64,000 bases of DNA from RGIG5612 sp963599255 (GCA_963599255.1 CAVBWS010000003.1:1-64000); one strand, 5' to 3'. Positions 45,221 to 55,009 are shown, numbered from the stretch's first letter. Notes: a model not told the origin generated them from the letters alone. Program-made: numbers and translations.

Positions 45221-46738
45221 TTATTTACCCTCATTATATTTATTTTTCAAAAATACTCTGTCGATCTTGCCATTTGGAGTATATGGCATGTTTTCAAGCT
45301 GTGTTATAACATTTGGAAACATATACCTAGGAAGCTTTTCCTTGGTAAATGCTGCCACCTCAGCCTTGGTCGCATCGCCGACATAGTATAGCACAATCTT
45401 CTTTTTATTGTCATCAAATATACAGCAATTTGTTTTTATGCCTTTATGCATATTTACAACAACTTCAATCTCGCCTAACTCGATTCTGTGTCCCATGTGC
45501 TTAATCTGATAATCCTTACGCGATACATAGCACAGCTCGCCTCTGTCATTATATCTTCCCAAGTCGCCCGTTTTATATAATGTCTCCGGATACATATCAT
45601 TTAAAGGATTCTGAACATAAGACTCTCTCGTCTTCTCCGGATTGTTGTAATATCCCAGGGTAAGACAGGTTCCCTTGACGCAGATCTCACCAACTTCGCC
45701 AGGCTTCGTCTCTGTATTGTCATCATTCAGCAGAATTATTGACGTATTATGAAATGGCCTTCCTACAGGCAGCGTCTCATCAAGATTAAATTCCCTGTCG
45801 ACCCTATAATAACAGCACACGCCCGTTGTCTCCGTAGGTCCGTAGAGATTAACATACATTGCATTCGGAAGCGCTTCCTGCCACATCTTAAGCTGCTTGA
45901 TCGGGAACACCTCGCCCACGAATACAACTCTCTTGACATATTCAGGCTTGATCTTATCAAATGTCTTGAATGATGAGATCATTGTCATGGCAGATGCCGC
46001 CCAGCAAATGGTATTTATCTTATGTTCATTTAAAAACTCTACAAGTTTAATCGGGAACATAAACAATGTCTTCGGAATAATATAAGTTGTGGCACCAAAT
46101 TTCATTGTAGGAATGATTTCCTTCAATGCTGCATCAAAATAAAATGGTGCCTGATTGCCATATACTGTCTCTCTATCGAATTCAAGAACCTGTGACAGGT
46201 TCTCAATATAATCAATAACAGATCTGTGACACGCAAGAACGCCCTTAGGAACTCCTGTAGAACCTGATGTAAATACCGCATAAATAGGGTCAATATCAGT
46301 CTGCTTATCTCTGACAGAAGCAAGAACATCATTATCTGCACCCACAGCAGAAATCTCTGAATAGTCGTATACCTGACCATCATATCCGTATTCCCTGATC
46401 ATGTCTGCCGTTGCCCCATCGCAGATGACTGCGCCCGCATTTACGGTTCCTATAATAAGTTCTATTCTGTGTTTAGGCATTTCCTCATCAAGAGCAACAT
46501 AAAAGCATCCTGCATAAATAACGCCCAGAAATGCAGCGATAGCTCTTGGGGTCTTCTGCATAAAAACCACAACCGGTTTCTTATAAAATCCTTCCTTGGC
46601 AAGATATGTGCCCACCGAACGGCTCTCATCATACAGCTGCTTAAATGTAAGATTATGATCCTCGCAGGCAAATGCTGTCTTATCAGGTACTTCTGTAACT
46701 GTTTCTTCCAGATATTCAAGAATATTTGTATATTGCAT
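45221..46738 (-). CDS. Amino acid-activating ligase (DltA-like AMP-forming)
   Basis: 505 residues, stand-alone adenylation enzyme. Motifs: TSGSTGVPKG (157-166), LYGPTETTG (298-306), YKTGDLG (388-394; Asp392), GHRIELGEIE (416-425) and NGKIDR with the catalytic Lys491. It would activate an amino acid and load Ser31 of the carrier at 44993. The pocket-forming region (FYFDAALKE; ICWAASAMTMISSF) differs from textbook DltA, where a Cys helps select D-Ala, but I cannot align it reliably. ATG 46738 is preceded by GGAG; upstream in-frame codons come from the repeat at 46781. Confidence 0.92.
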   Translation of the reverse strand: MQYTNILEYLEETVTEVPDKTAFACEDHNLTFKQLYDESRSVGTYLAKEGFYKKPVVVFMQKTPRAIAAFLGVIYAGCFYVALDEEMPKHRIELIIGTVNAGAVICDGATADMIREYGYDGQVYDYSEISAVGADNDVLASVRDKQTDIDPIYAVFTSGSTGVPKGVLACHRSVIDYIENLSQVLEFDRETVYGNQAPFYFDAALKEIIPTMKFGATTYIIPKTLFMFPIKLVEFLNEHKINTICWAASAMTMISSFKTFDKIKPEYVKRVVFVGEVFPIKQLKMWQEALPNAMYVNLYGPTETTGVCCYYRVDREFNLDETLPVGRPFHNTSIILLNDDNTETKPGEVGEICVKGTCLTLGYYNNPEKTRESYVQNPLNDMYPETLYKTGDLGRYNDRGELCYVSRKDYQIKHMGHRIELGEIEVVVNMHKGIKTNCCIFDDNKKKIVLYYVGDATKAEVAAFTKEKLPRYMFPNVITQLENMPYTPNGKIDRVFLKNKYNEGK

Positions 46739-46780
46739 ATGAGTATATCTCCGTGTAATTATAACTTTGTATATAGTTCC

Positions 46781-46812
46781 GCGCAGTGACTGCACGCCGA
46801 GATTCACGGCAC
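46781..46812. repeat. Family A half element
   Basis: GCGCAGTGACTGCACGCCGA and the following ATTCACGGCAC match only the right module of family A. It lies in the 125-bp gap between racemase and ligase, inside the putative operon. Confidence 0.75.
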
Positions 46813-46863
46813 GACTACAATTAAATTTCGTTCAATATAGTGGATGTCACTATGGGGGGTGCA

Positions 46864-47595
46864 TTATTTACTTATCAGCTCTTCATATTCTGCCTTCAAT
46901 GTGGAGCCGCAGGAAATAAGGGATTTCTGTGCCAATACTTCCATGGCATCTATGAAGCCTGCGCCGATATGATTGTCACGCTTAACCAGGGATAATTCGG
47001 TGCAGCCCAGTATGATAGCCTCTGCTCCGTTGGCCTTTAATTCATCACCAACACGGTTGAATCGTTCCATATCGGCAGGCTGATTGGCCTTTACATTATC
47101 ATAGATAATGTACATTACATCCTTCTGTCCTTCAGGTGATGGGATGATCGCCTGCATGCCATTTGCCTCCAGTTCCCTGTTAAACAAGCCCGTTTTAATA
47201 GTACCGTCTGTTGCCATAATGCCTACCTTTGTGATACCTCTTTCCTTAAGGTAGTTAACGGTGGCTCTTATGATATTTACAAATGGCTTATGCAGAGACT
47301 TCTCCAGATCCTCCTGAAAATAATGTGCTGTGCAGCATGGCATAGCCAGAAACTCTACGCCCTGCTCTTCTAACTTCTGAGCAATGTCTACAATAACCGG
47401 CAGCGGATTCTTCTTCTCATGATCTATAATATATGCTGTTCTGTCCGGGATCGATGGTATGTTATATATGATCATATCAAGATGTTCCTGATCAGTCTGA
47501 GCATCAGTCATCTTAATAACAAGTTCCATGAAATAGGATGTAGCTATAGGTCCCATGCCGCCTATTACACCCAAAACCTTTTTACCATTAACCAT
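46864..47595 (-). CDS. Aspartate/glutamate-family racemase
   Basis: 243 residues, PLP-independent two-cysteine racemase. The N-terminus is VLGVIGGMGPIATSYF. The two catalytic Cys regions are MPCCTAHYF (Cys87, with a second Cys88 where Asn is usual) and LGCTELSL (Cys198). It would interconvert L and D forms of an acidic or related amino acid. GGAAGG precedes the ATG. It starts 16 bp after the transglutaminase-like gene and 125 bp before the ligase gene, suggesting it supplies the D-amino acid used by the cluster. Confidence 0.9.
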   Translation of the reverse strand: MVNGKKVLGVIGGMGPIATSYFMELVIKMTDAQTDQEHLDMIIYNIPSIPDRTAYIIDHEKKNPLPVIVDIAQKLEEQGVEFLAMPCCTAHYFQEDLEKSLHKPFVNIIRATVNYLKERGITKVGIMATDGTIKTGLFNRELEANGMQAIIPSPEGQKDVMYIIYDNVKANQPADMERFNRVGDELKANGAEAIILGCTELSLVKRDNHIGAGFIDAMEVLAQKSLISCGSTLKAEYEELISK

Positions 47596-47611
47596 TTATA
47601 TAAAACCTTCC

Positions 47612-48769
47612 TTAATATGCTACATCTGAATACAATGAATAAATATCCTCCGGTATATACATGCTTTCTGCAGGAGTTGCAGGATACTGACTAGTGTCAA
47701 ATATATGCGTTCCTCCGTGCTCACTTGATATTGCGCCCAGTCTTGCATCTGATATCATGCACATATTAGGTCTGTATGACCACTCTGTCCAATTGGTAGC
47801 ATCAACATGATACCAGGTTACACCTCCATCCAGACTGACCAGATTCCAGAAATGCCTTGTATAATTTTCATCTGCCTGTATAGGCTGATTTGTTATTCCC
47901 AGCCTGTCTAATAATAATCTGACAGATGCATAACTGCCGTAGCAGTCTCCTACATATCCGCTTAACATCTTATATCCCTCGCGGATATAATTCCTTGTAT
48001 AATCAGTCAGCACATACGGAATGTTTCGTACATATTCATAAACTGCCCACACTTTATGCAGGTCATCCATGTCATCTGTAATGATCTGAGAAATGATCTT
48101 GTCACACAATTCATTGGCTTTCATCAGGTAATATTCATCTGAATCAGGCTCCATAACATGAAATGTTACAGTCTTGGAAGATGAATTGCCCACGCTGTCC
48201 GTTGCAGTGTATGTTACCGGATATGAACCTATGGTATTTAAATCCACCTCGCTGTTGTCAACTTCAATGGTCACTTCATCATCCATATCATCCACAGCCT
48301 CTACAAAGCTCTTATATGATACTGCCTCGCCCCAGAATACATATATGTCATCATCTGCATATATAACCGGTGCTGTTGTATCATGATATACTTCAAGGCT
48401 CAGGCTTTTATCCACATAGTTACCGGCTTCATCTGTAAAACGTATTACAATCTGCTGCGTTCCGTCTGTATCGTAATCCGGAGCATTGATATATTCCATT
48501 GTTACATCAGTTATATCATCGATACTGTCTACAAAATCCGTAATTTCATAGGTTTTTCCGTTGGCAGATACTGCGTTATGCACCTTAACCACCGGTGCCT
48601 GCCTGTCTCTTAATATAACAAGGGAATGGTCAGGAGAATTCTTAACAATATTTAGAATTCCTACTATGACCACACACAACGCTGCCAATATCAGTATTGA
48701 CATCAGCATAATGCTCATCTGCTGTATATAGCGTTTTTTCGCCCGCAGTTTTTTGCGCGCATTCGGCAT
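47612..48769 (-). CDS. Membrane-anchored transglutaminase-like protein with Ig-like domains (1)
   Basis: About 385 residues from ATG 48769 (MPNARKKLRAKKRYIQ); a GTG at 48862 in frame would add 31 residues, and neither start has a clear Shine-Dalgarno site. One N-terminal membrane helix, then two Ig-like modules (DRQAPVVKVHNAVSA and TTAPVIYADDDIYVFW), then a transglutaminase-like domain with the triad Cys in GDCYGSYAS, His in RHFWNLVSLDGG and Asp in YHVDATNW. Such domains act as peptidases, amidases or crosslinkers at the wall; the substrate is unknown. It ends 16 bp before the racemase gene. Confidence 0.85.
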   Translation of the reverse strand: MPNARKKLRAKKRYIQQMSIMLMSILILAALCVVIVGILNIVKNSPDHSLVILRDRQAPVVKVHNAVSANGKTYEITDFVDSIDDITDVTMEYINAPDYDTDGTQQIVIRFTDEAGNYVDKSLSLEVYHDTTAPVIYADDDIYVFWGEAVSYKSFVEAVDDMDDEVTIEVDNSEVDLNTIGSYPVTYTATDSVGNSSSKTVTFHVMEPDSDEYYLMKANELCDKIISQIITDDMDDLHKVWAVYEYVRNIPYVLTDYTRNYIREGYKMLSGYVGDCYGSYASVRLLLDRLGITNQPIQADENYTRHFWNLVSLDGGVTWYHVDATNWTEWSYRPNMCMISDARLGAISSEHGGTHIFDTSQYPATPAESMYIPEDIYSLYSDVAY

Positions 48770-48900
48770 ATTATTTTTTGTTGATCTGTTTGATATATTT
48801 TCCAAAACGATTAAATGAGCACAGGACGAAGAAGGATATCTGTCCTGTATTATTTTTTCCACTTTTATATTAAACTATACGAACACAAGCAGCCTGTATG

Positions 48901-50367
48901 TTACTCTGTTGCACTCATATCCGCAGGAGCATCTGCTGGGGCTGGCGTCGGCGTCGGCGCTGCCGGTTCCGTAACTGCAGTATCTTCTCCACCTGCATTA
49001 TTTTGGGTTTCGTTCTCAGTCGGGACTGCAGGCTCTACATAACTCGTCTCCGGCTCTGTATAAGTCTCAGGACTGTACCACTGTGTATTAGATGCTGTCG
49101 TCTCATCATAATAATTATAACTGTCATCATAATTATTATAGCTAGTACCTCCGTTAAGATAAGAGTCCCATCCGCTGTTCTCCCATACTTCATCATCAGG
49201 ATCATACTGCGGCTCTAATGATATCTCACCGTCCTCGTATATAACCTCACGTTCCTCCTCTGTCCAGAAGTCTTCCTCTGGAGTCGCCGGATAGCTGGTC
49301 TTATCCCATGCATGAATGAGTCTTCCGTCACTTGTCAGATGACGTCTCGTAAAGGCCGACAGATAGTTATCACTAACCAGACACAGTACACCATCTTCTC
49401 CCCAGCTCCAACAGCAGGCATCAAAATGCCACCATGTGCTGCCGCCGTCTATACTTACAAGGCACCAATAATGAACATAATTATTGTTATTGCGTACCTC
49501 CATTACATCATATCCTAATCTGGTTAACAGAAGCCTTGCTGCAGAATAGTATCCGAAGCAGTCTCCTTCTCGTTTCTGCAGCATACCATAAGCATTCTGC
49601 ATCCAATCTTCCGAATGTACGACGTCCACATAATTTATCGCATGAAGATACTTATATACTGCCAGACACTTCTGTGCATCCGTCATATCGTCTGTACTGA
49701 TTGTATCTATGATTGAGTCTGCAAGAGCATAAATTACATCCTCACTTACTGTCTCTGTACCTTCCAGTACAGTAAGCGTCGTGGATTCCCTGGTGACATT
49801 CCCATCCTTATCTGTTGCAACATATGTTACGGTATATGTCCCCGGTGTAGTCAGATCTACATCATCATTTTCAATTTCAAGTGTAGGCTCATCGTCATTA
49901 TCATCCACAACATATACGCCATCCTTATATGCCACCGAACTACCTTCATATATGGCAATCGGTATTACGCCATATATCTCCGGTGCGGCGGATAAAACTG
50001 CATTTGATGATGTTACTGTTGTCTCCGGTCCATCTGGAACTGCTTCCGCAAGATTAAGTTTCTGCTCCTGCGGTTTGAGAAATGAAAGTCCTACAAAAAC
50101 TCCTGCAATGATGACAACAATCGCAGCAGCTATGATCGCTGCTGCTGTTGCTTTATTTTTTGATTCTTTTTTTCTTTTTATATTATCAACATGGTCATAA
50201 TAATCATCGAACCCCTCATGCATGTCAAATGCATCAGCTTCAGAGTCATTTCCAATCTCCTCTGAATATATTCTTGTTATTTTTTTGGCCATTTTTTTAG
50301 AATACAGCCTGGCTGTTATGCTGCCGGCCTCTCTATTAAACTTGAAAATTTTTTTCTTTTCTCTCAT
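48901..50367 (-). CDS. Membrane-anchored transglutaminase-like protein with Ig-like domain (2)
   Basis: 488 residues: basic N-terminus, one membrane helix (about 71-93, AAAIIAAAIVVIIAGVFVGL), an Ig-like module (about 125-205), and the transglutaminase-like domain with Cys in GDCFGYYSA, His in YVHYWCLVSIDGG and Asp in WWHFDACCW. A C-terminal Tyr/Asn/Ser/Glu/Thr tail rich in Pro and Ala (about 400-488) could be a wall-spanning or interaction segment. It is a paralog of the next gene and may be the first gene of the acylation operon. Confidence 0.85.
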   Translation of the reverse strand: MREKKKIFKFNREAGSITARLYSKKMAKKITRIYSEEIGNDSEADAFDMHEGFDDYYDHVDNIKRKKESKNKATAAAIIAAAIVVIIAGVFVGLSFLKPQEQKLNLAEAVPDGPETTVTSSNAVLSAAPEIYGVIPIAIYEGSSVAYKDGVYVVDDNDDEPTLEIENDDVDLTTPGTYTVTYVATDKDGNVTRESTTLTVLEGTETVSEDVIYALADSIIDTISTDDMTDAQKCLAVYKYLHAINYVDVVHSEDWMQNAYGMLQKREGDCFGYYSAARLLLTRLGYDVMEVRNNNNYVHYWCLVSIDGGSTWWHFDACCWSWGEDGVLCLVSDNYLSAFTRRHLTSDGRLIHAWDKTSYPATPEEDFWTEEEREVIYEDGEISLEPQYDPDDEVWENSGWDSYLNGGTSYNNYDDSYNYYDETTASNTQWYSPETYTEPETSYVEPAVPTENETQNNAGGEDTAVTEPAAPTPTPAPADAPADMSATE

Positions 50368-50471
50368 AAGCTTCTTTCGGGTTTCTGTTACTTTACTTCT
50401 ACCCGCAATCCCACGGATGCATATTATAACTTATTTAGTCAATCAGTTCAATCGCTTATATGATCAGCTGC

Positions 50472-52199
50472 TTAAGTGATATTAAGGGACTTGATCAGAG
50501 CCTGTCTTGTTTTCGTACCTCTGAATTCATTGATCTGCGGATAGTATAAAATTGATATGTGTTTTTCCTGTGAAACCAGATCTTGAAGCCCGGATATATA
50601 TGCTTCATCACCAAATACCAGCCCTTCTGCTCTCGTTCCTTCCCTGTCCTCCATGTCCAATTTTAATGCGTTGTTATTTTTCCCCATAACCACAGCAGAG
50701 TACACTTTTATTCCATTCTCAGCAAATACAGGCTTATCATTCTGCATCCCGAAGGGCTCGAGTCTGCCCAACTCCCTTACAAATTCCTCAGTTATGTATT
50801 TAAAAGGAAGCTGCATATCAATCCATACCGTTTTCTGCAGATCTTCGTCATTAAGAGTGCAGGTATCATTGATCTGCTGTGAAAATCTTCTGACTGTATC
50901 TTCTTTTGTTCCGTCTTGCCTAAGTGTGAAGCCGCACGCCTTGGCATGACCTCCGTATTTTATGAACATCTCGCTGCAGCTGTTCATTCCTTCCATCATA
51001 TTGTAAGAATCAATAGACCTGCCGGATCCCTTCAGCCCGTCTTCAGAATTGGTTATAACTATAGACGGTCTGTTAAATTCTTCCTTGATCCTTCCCGCTA
51101 CTATCCCCGCAACGCTTTCATGAGCCTCCGGGAGGTACAGCACCAGAATCTTATCCAACGGTTTCCCTGAATCAAGGATCTTATTAATCATGTCATATGC
51201 AATATCACATTGTTCGGAAGTTAATTTTTTTCGTATGTCATTAAGCTCTGATAATTCATTGGCTAGCCTGTCAGCCTCGCATTCATTTTTTTCTTCCAAC
51301 AAGTCAATAGCGATCATTGCATTTTTTAACCTTCCGGCTGAATTAATGCAAGGTCCCAGTACAAATCCAATAATCCCAGAATTGATACGAGATTTTATTA
51401 CGCCACGTTTCTCTATAAGTGAGTTAAGACCTACGCTTGTTGTATTTCTCAGGCGTTTTATCCCCTCAGCCGCAAATATCCTGTTCTCATCAATCAGCGG
51501 AACTATATCTGCCACAGTTGCCATACCCGCATATTGCAATAATTCATCCAGAAGCCCTTCCCCGTGACAATTGCAATATGAATTAAGGGCCTGTACAAAT
51601 TTGTAAGCTACCCCGGCTCCGCAAATTTCTCTGAAGGGGTATGTACAATCAGCCTGCTTAGGGTCGATTATAACATTTGCATCCGGAAGAACTGACGGCG
51701 GCTCATGATGATCGCTGACTATTACACTAATTCCCAGTGCCCTGGCCTTCTCAACAGCTGACACAGACGATATACCATTATCGCAGGTAATGACTAATGA
51801 AACATTATCCCCGGCGGCCTCCTCAGCCATAATCTCATTCATGCCGTATCCTTCATGCAGTCTGTCCGGAAGTCTTACGTCAACAACCCCGCCGGCATAT
51901 TCTATAAATGTTTTTAGGATATAGCTGGAGCACACACCGTCCACGTCATAGTCTCCCATGATCCTTATCCTGCCGCCCCGCAAGATGGTATCGGCAGTTA
52001 TCTGCACACCCTCTTGCATGCCCTTCAGCAGAAAGGGATCATACATGGAAGTAATATCAGCATTAAGATATCTGTTTATCTGCTCATCTGTAACAATATC
52101 CCTGTTTCTTATAATACGCGCCAACATAGGCGAAATATTATATTTCCTCGATATACCGGCAAAATCCGCTTTTTTAGAATATATAAGCCACTTTTCCAT
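50472..52199 (-). CDS. recJ: Single-stranded-DNA-specific exonuclease RecJ
   Basis: 575-residue 5'-3' exonuclease of the DHH family, used in recombination and mismatch repair. Visible: RIMGDYDVDGVCSSYIL, VSDHHEPPS and the DHHA1 segment GRIKEEFNRPSIV through GGHAKACGFTL. It is followed on the same strand by the transglutaminase-like genes after a 104-bp gap. Upstream are the family B and A repeats. Confidence 0.96.
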   Translation of the reverse strand: MEKWLIYSKKADFAGISRKYNISPMLARIIRNRDIVTDEQINRYLNADITSMYDPFLLKGMQEGVQITADTILRGGRIRIMGDYDVDGVCSSYILKTFIEYAGGVVDVRLPDRLHEGYGMNEIMAEEAAGDNVSLVITCDNGISSVSAVEKARALGISVIVSDHHEPPSVLPDANVIIDPKQADCTYPFREICGAGVAYKFVQALNSYCNCHGEGLLDELLQYAGMATVADIVPLIDENRIFAAEGIKRLRNTTSVGLNSLIEKRGVIKSRINSGIIGFVLGPCINSAGRLKNAMIAIDLLEEKNECEADRLANELSELNDIRKKLTSEQCDIAYDMINKILDSGKPLDKILVLYLPEAHESVAGIVAGRIKEEFNRPSIVITNSEDGLKGSGRSIDSYNMMEGMNSCSEMFIKYGGHAKACGFTLRQDGTKEDTVRRFSQQINDTCTLNDEDLQKTVWIDMQLPFKYITEEFVRELGRLEPFGMQNDKPVFAENGIKVYSAVVMGKNNNALKLDMEDREGTRAEGLVFGDEAYISGLQDLVSQEKHISILYYPQINEFRGTKTRQALIKSLNIT

Positions 52200-52265
52200 A
52201 CTATTTACTCTTTGATGTAATCGATCATGTCACACATCACATCCATTGCTAAAATTTCGAAATAT

Positions 52266-52431
52266 GTTATAAAAGCGGGATTGTTCCGCACTTCGTGCTT
52301 TCACAATCCCAATGACCTTCGCAATCCGGACTATCGTCCTACTTGCTCATGTCGTTAGCCCGTCCAATGGATGCGCCGCTACGCAAGAAAAACTTGTTTC
52401 GCTACGCATGCATGTCCGGGACTTTTATAAC
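52266..52431. repeat. Family B palindromic repeat, copy 2
   Basis: 166 bp with perfect 10-bp terminal inverted repeats GTTATAAAAG (52266-52275) and CTTTTATAAC (52422-52431). The interior matches the copy at 84-247: GTTAGCCCGTCCAATGGATG and TTGTTTCGCTACGCATG, with TGTCCGGGAC at the right. Confidence 0.85.
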
Positions 52432-52433
52432 AC

Positions 52434-52483
52434 ATCAGCGTAGGCGATTTCGAGCAGCGGCTGCACGCCAAGGTTCACGGCAC
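52434..52483. repeat. Family A half element beside family B
   Basis: ATCAGCGTAGGCGATTTCGA followed by GCAGCGGCTGCACGCCAAGG and TTCACGGCAC is the right half of family A. It starts 2 bp after the family B copy. A small further piece (TGCCGGGACAACGCAG, 52501-52516) resembles the left end. Confidence 0.8.
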
Positions 52484-52536
52484 ATCATTGCTTAGATGTA
52501 TGCCGGGACAACGCAGCACGTATCACATTGTTATAA

Positions 52537-52568
52537 GCAAGGCCAGGATTAAAAATCCTGGCCTTTGC
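52537..52568 (-). terminator. Terminator after secDF
   Basis: GCAAGGCCAGGATT and AATCCTGGCCTTTGC form a strong stem with a 3-base loop, 31 bp after the secDF stop on the minus strand. The T tail is short. Confidence 0.75.
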
Positions 52569-52599
52569 ATTTGCTCGAAGTAATGAGGCTAACCAACAA

Positions 52600-54924
52600 T
52601 TACTGTCTGCGTTTTTTCTTTTTATGGTTAGGGTTAGCTGTTATTTTAGCCTTAGGCTCTGTGCTTGCGGCTGCTGTAACAGGTGCAGCCTCAGCCTTCT
52701 TTTCTGTAACAGCTGCTGCCTTAGCTGCTCCTCCTGCGATCGCTGCTCTTTCCGATTTTGAATGGAAAGTATAGAACAATGAACCTGCGATCAATACTGA
52801 TGAGTACGCACCTGCAACAATACCGATTCCAAGAGGAAGGGCAAATGCTCTCATGGACTCAACGCCCAGGATATACAAGAACAGTACTGTTACAAATGTT
52901 GTTGCCGATGTCAGGATACTTCTTGACATAGACTGTGAGATACTCTTATTGATAACATATTTCAGTTCATGATTTTCTGCCGGATCAGCGAGGTTTTCTC
53001 TTACTCTGTCGAAGATAACGATTGTCGCATTGATAGAATAACCAACGATCGTAAGTATACATGCAATAAATGAGTTGCCTACTGACAGTCTGAATATCGC
53101 ATAGAAGGATATTACGATCAGCACATCGTGAACAAGGCACAATACAGAAGAGATCGCGAACTTGAATTTTCTGAATCTGATCCATATGTAAAGAAGCATA
53201 AGCACTGCAGCAATAGCAAGTGACAGATAAGCATCACTCATAAGTTCATTGCTTATTGTTGAGCTGATATATGTGGTCTCGAAGCTGTCATGATCAGCAC
53301 CGTACTGCTCTTCAAGGAGTGTCTGCATCTCCTCACGCACATCTATATCCAGAGACGGCGTCTTGATAACATACTGATTAGTACCTGTAACCTTCTGGCC
53401 TTCAATATCTGATGAGCCGATAACCTCGGCTATAGCAGGTTTGATCTCATCATTAAATTTATCAATTGAATAATCTTCCGGGAATTCAACGGTTGTGCTT
53501 ACACCACCTGCAAATTCAATACTCTTATTAAGAGCGCCATTGCCTGAAGCACCGTTTGCAATCATTGTTGCAACACCGGCGAGAATACATACCGCTGCAA
53601 TTATGAAGAAAATAGCTCTCTTGCCGACGAAATCAAATGGCTGCTTCTTAGTCTTGAGCTTGGAAGCATAATGTGAAGGCTTGCCACTTCCCATCCAGAG
53701 CATACTGAACAGTAATACTCTTGTCACAAGGAGCGATGTGATAACACTGAGCACGATACCGATTGCCAGAGTCATACCAAAGCCCTGAATTGTTCCTGAT
53801 CCGAATATCATAAGAACGATGGCAACAATAAGTGTTGTAATATTACCGTCAAGGATCGCTGATGTTGACTTCTTAAAGCCGTTCTTGATCGACTGCTCAA
53901 TGGTATTGCCCATGGCGATCTCTTCTCTGATACGGGCATTGATAATAACATTGCCGTCAACAGCCATACCTATGGTAAGGATAATACCGGCAATACCGGA
54001 GATCGTAAGCGTCAGGTTGAAGGCATTCATCATAAGAAGTATTGCTGCTGTGAAGAATATCATAGAAAATGCAGCCGCAACACCAGGAATCCTGTAATAA
54101 GCAATCATAAAGATTATGATAAGAAGAAGTGCAATTATACCTGCAATAAGAGATGTGGAAATCGCATTATCACCCAGCTTAGCGGAAACGACCTTAGATG
54201 AAACCTCCTGAAGTTCAAGGCTCAGAGAACCGATACGAATAGTTGATGCAAGATTAGTTGCTGCTTCGTATGATTCCATTCCTTCAATTACGCACTGACC
54301 ATCCGAAATTACGGACTGAACTACAGGGCTGCTTACTGTCTCGCCATCATATATGATATAGATTGGCTTCTTAAGATTAGCCTCTGTTGCTTCAGCGAAT
54401 TTTTCAGCGCCTTCACTTGTAAGTGTCAGCTGAACCACAAACTGTGATGAACCTGTCTGAGAATTAGTCTGGCTGGCTGCCTGAGCATTGGCAACATCTG
54501 TACCTGTAACCCATACGGTCGGATTATCATAATCTGTAGAACCGTCTTCCTTGGTATTATCATATGTTACGAACTGTAATGATCCCGGTTTTCCCAGTTC
54601 ATCTATTACAGTTTGTGTATCATATACACCTGGAATCTCAACTGTGATCTTGTTAGAACCTTCCTGGTATACACTGGCATCTGTGCTGTACTGCTGCACA
54701 CGCAGCTGCAGCTTATAAATTGTATCTGCCATATCTGTTGCTGAAGGATTCTCTTCAGTAGCCTGATATGTAACACTGACACCGCCCCTTAAATCAAGGC
54801 CCAGTGTTATATTCTTAGCTGAGCCAAGGTGTCCTCCGCCTATACCGAATCCGGTAACAAGGCAGCATGCAATGATAACAAGCATTGCAATGATAAAAAT
54901 TATAATATGTTTTGTCTTTTTCAT
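52600..54924 (-). CDS. secDF: Protein translocase subunit SecDF (fused)
   Basis: About 774 residues. The SecD half (about 1-420) has LGLDLRGGVSVTYQ and LTISGIAGIILTIGMAVDGNV; the SecF half (about 430-740) has SIEFAGGVSTTVEF, LCLVHDVLIV and LTIVGYSINATIVIFDRVRENL. Both have six membrane helices and a large external domain. SecDF uses the proton gradient to pull exported proteins out of SecYEG. The C-terminal tail is Ala/Lys-rich and ends KKKKRRQ. I chose ATG 54924 because the ATG at 54930 touches the GAGG site. Confidence 0.96.
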   Translation of the reverse strand: MKKTKHIIIFIIAMLVIIACCLVTGFGIGGGHLGSAKNITLGLDLRGGVSVTYQATEENPSATDMADTIYKLQLRVQQYSTDASVYQEGSNKITVEIPGVYDTQTVIDELGKPGSLQFVTYDNTKEDGSTDYDNPTVWVTGTDVANAQAASQTNSQTGSSQFVVQLTLTSEGAEKFAEATEANLKKPIYIIYDGETVSSPVVQSVISDGQCVIEGMESYEAATNLASTIRIGSLSLELQEVSSKVVSAKLGDNAISTSLIAGIIALLLIIIFMIAYYRIPGVAAAFSMIFFTAAILLMMNAFNLTLTISGIAGIILTIGMAVDGNVIINARIREEIAMGNTIEQSIKNGFKKSTSAILDGNITTLIVAIVLMIFGSGTIQGFGMTLAIGIVLSVITSLLVTRVLLFSMLWMGSGKPSHYASKLKTKKQPFDFVGKRAIFFIIAAVCILAGVATMIANGASGNGALNKSIEFAGGVSTTVEFPEDYSIDKFNDEIKPAIAEVIGSSDIEGQKVTGTNQYVIKTPSLDIDVREEMQTLLEEQYGADHDSFETTYISSTISNELMSDAYLSLAIAAVLMLLYIWIRFRKFKFAISSVLCLVHDVLIVISFYAIFRLSVGNSFIACILTIVGYSINATIVIFDRVRENLADPAENHELKYVINKSISQSMSRSILTSATTFVTVLFLYILGVESMRAFALPLGIGIVAGAYSSVLIAGSLFYTFHSKSERAAIAGGAAKAAAVTEKKAEAAPVTAAASTEPKAKITANPNHKKKKRRQ

Positions 54925-55009
54925 TTCCATCCTCTTTTCAGATAGGTATTTTAACCGACTTATTTTAACACAAGCAGTAAATTCTTGTCCATGAACTTTT
55001 AGATGTACA

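Noticed and set aside
46739..46807. Longer N-terminus of the ligase beginning upstream of 46738
   Set aside because: The extra codons run through the family A half element, and GGAG is correctly placed for ATG 46738.
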